From a virus, in the IMG/VR virus record IMGVR_UViG_3300029319_000471, positions 4,605 through 25,122 of that record: DNA of 20,518 nucleotides; one strand, written 5' to 3'. Under the pieces are notes generated by a model, which made no database searches, was not told where the DNA came from, and was given only the letters and a program-made list of their open reading frames with translations. The position numbers were made by a program, and so were the translations under genes. The first letter of the stretch is position 1, and every line of letters begins with the position of its first letter. This document shows, piece by piece, positions 20,015-20,518 of this stretch.

Positions 20015-20518
20015 CAATCAATTTCAAGCTTTATTGTGTTAGACATTTGTGCTGTCACACCCGGCCCTGTAGCAGATAAGTTAACTGTCATCGCTCCACC
20101 ACTATCCATAGTCATAGCCGTAGTGCCTATATTTCCACCTGCAAAAGTTGTTGTATCTCCGAATATTGGTAATGCAGGTACAGCACCATTGGTAACCGTA
20201 GTATTTGAAGTAGGTATAGAATCGCCTTGGATAAAGCTTTCTGACACAGACCATGCATCCCCTGCGGTGGTAACTGCGTAAGTAGTTGTAGCGTCAATTG
20301 TGGGAACGCCATTAGTGATTTGTGCATCCGTTAAATCTAAAGTACCAATAGCATTTGCAGTATCACCTGCTGTTGGCGTGACATTTGTACCCGATGCCGA
20401 GAAGGTCGTACCGATGCGGTTAGAGGTTGAACTAGCTCCTAATGTACTGACCGAGACAACATTCTGGATTGAGTGATTGATGTCCGCATAAGCTGGCGCA
20501 GATACAAGAAAAATAAAA
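20014..20518 (-). CDS. Exported protein of leftward trio (gene A), 5' partial
   Basis: The frame is open to the right edge, so the start and the first signal-peptide residues are missing; 167 residues are visible. The visible end of the signal peptide is 'FIFLVSAPAYA', followed by mature 'DINHSIQNVVSVSTLGASST', giving a likely cut at AYA-D. The rest is rich in Thr, Gly, Ala and Ser with few charges ('TTFSASGTNVTPTAGDTANA', 'DAWSVSESFIQGD', 'TTTFAGGNIGTTAMTMDSGG') and ends 'AQMSNTIKLEID'. This composition suits a beta-rich secreted or surface protein. The stop overlaps the start of gene B. The smaller ORF that begins at 20247 is only an internal start. Function is unknown. Confidence 0.7.
   Translation of the reverse strand, partial: FIFLVSAPAYADINHSIQNVVSVSTLGASSTSNRIGTTFSASGTNVTPTAGDTANAIGTLDLTDAQITNGVPTIDATTTYAVTTAGDAWSVSESFIQGDSIPTSNTTVTNGAVPALPIFGDTTTFAGGNIGTTAMTMDSGGAMTVNLSATGPGVTAQMSNTIKLEID

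Noticed and set aside
20036-20281. 81-aa plus-strand ORF opposite gene A
   Set aside because: Antisense shadow. The minus frame has a signal peptide, a coupled stop and a continuous frame to the edge.

Overview
The window is part of an AT-rich genome of a tailed phage with a long non-contractile tail (siphovirus-type, lambda-like order). It almost certainly comes from a marine setting and most likely from a phage of picocyanobacteria. The morphology call rests on the gene order: major capsid protein, neck and head-completion proteins, tail terminator, tail tube, a frameshifted tail-assembly chaperone, tape measure, then the lambda M-L-K-I-J tail-tip series and a tail-fibre cluster. The host call is softer. 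It rests on my memory that several small accessory proteins (16110-17335) and the leftward secreted-protein trio (18993-20518) resemble proteins of marine cyanophages. It is not proved by any host marker in the window.

Layout. 1-3997: head and neck module, from a capsid gene cut by the left edge through a putative decoration protein, adaptor, stopper, HK97 gp10-like protein and tail terminator to the tail tube. Two tiny Lys/Pro-rich genes (45 and 47 aa) sit inside it. 4028-4557: tail-assembly chaperone with a canonical A AAA AAC slippery heptamer, joining a 117-aa product to a 60-aa -1 extension. 4583-12087: tape measure (GTG start) and the tail-tip proteins M, L, K (JAMM plus NlpC/P60), I and J. 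12113-15983: six fibre or fibre-associated genes, one ending in a peptidase S74 auto-cleaving chaperone domain. 15980-17335: small membrane, zinc-ribbon and tail-anchored proteins, with one possible tiny antisense membrane gene. 17417-18957: a small control-like operon with an unknown protein, a ParB/sulfiredoxin-fold protein and a probable ribbon-helix-helix protein. 18964-18997: a two-way terminator. 18993-20518: a leftward operon of three exported proteins of unknown function, the first cut by the right edge.

How it works together. Almost all rightward genes abut or overlap by 1-11 nt (TAATG, ATGA or TAA-TT-ATG junctions), so the head and tail genes are read as one late operon with translational coupling and few Shine-Dalgarno sites. 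The control-like operon has much stronger ribosome sites. The leftward trio is on its own transcription unit, is richer in GC, and encodes Sec-type signal peptides. It looks like an accessory cassette rather than virion assembly machinery.

The observations most worth following up are the secreted trio with its third gene lacking any usual start codon, the complete frameshift signal with a predicted hairpin, the GC-rich islands at fibre and tip domain joins, the L-like protein lacking its iron-sulphur domain, and the ParB-like plus ribbon-helix-helix pair.
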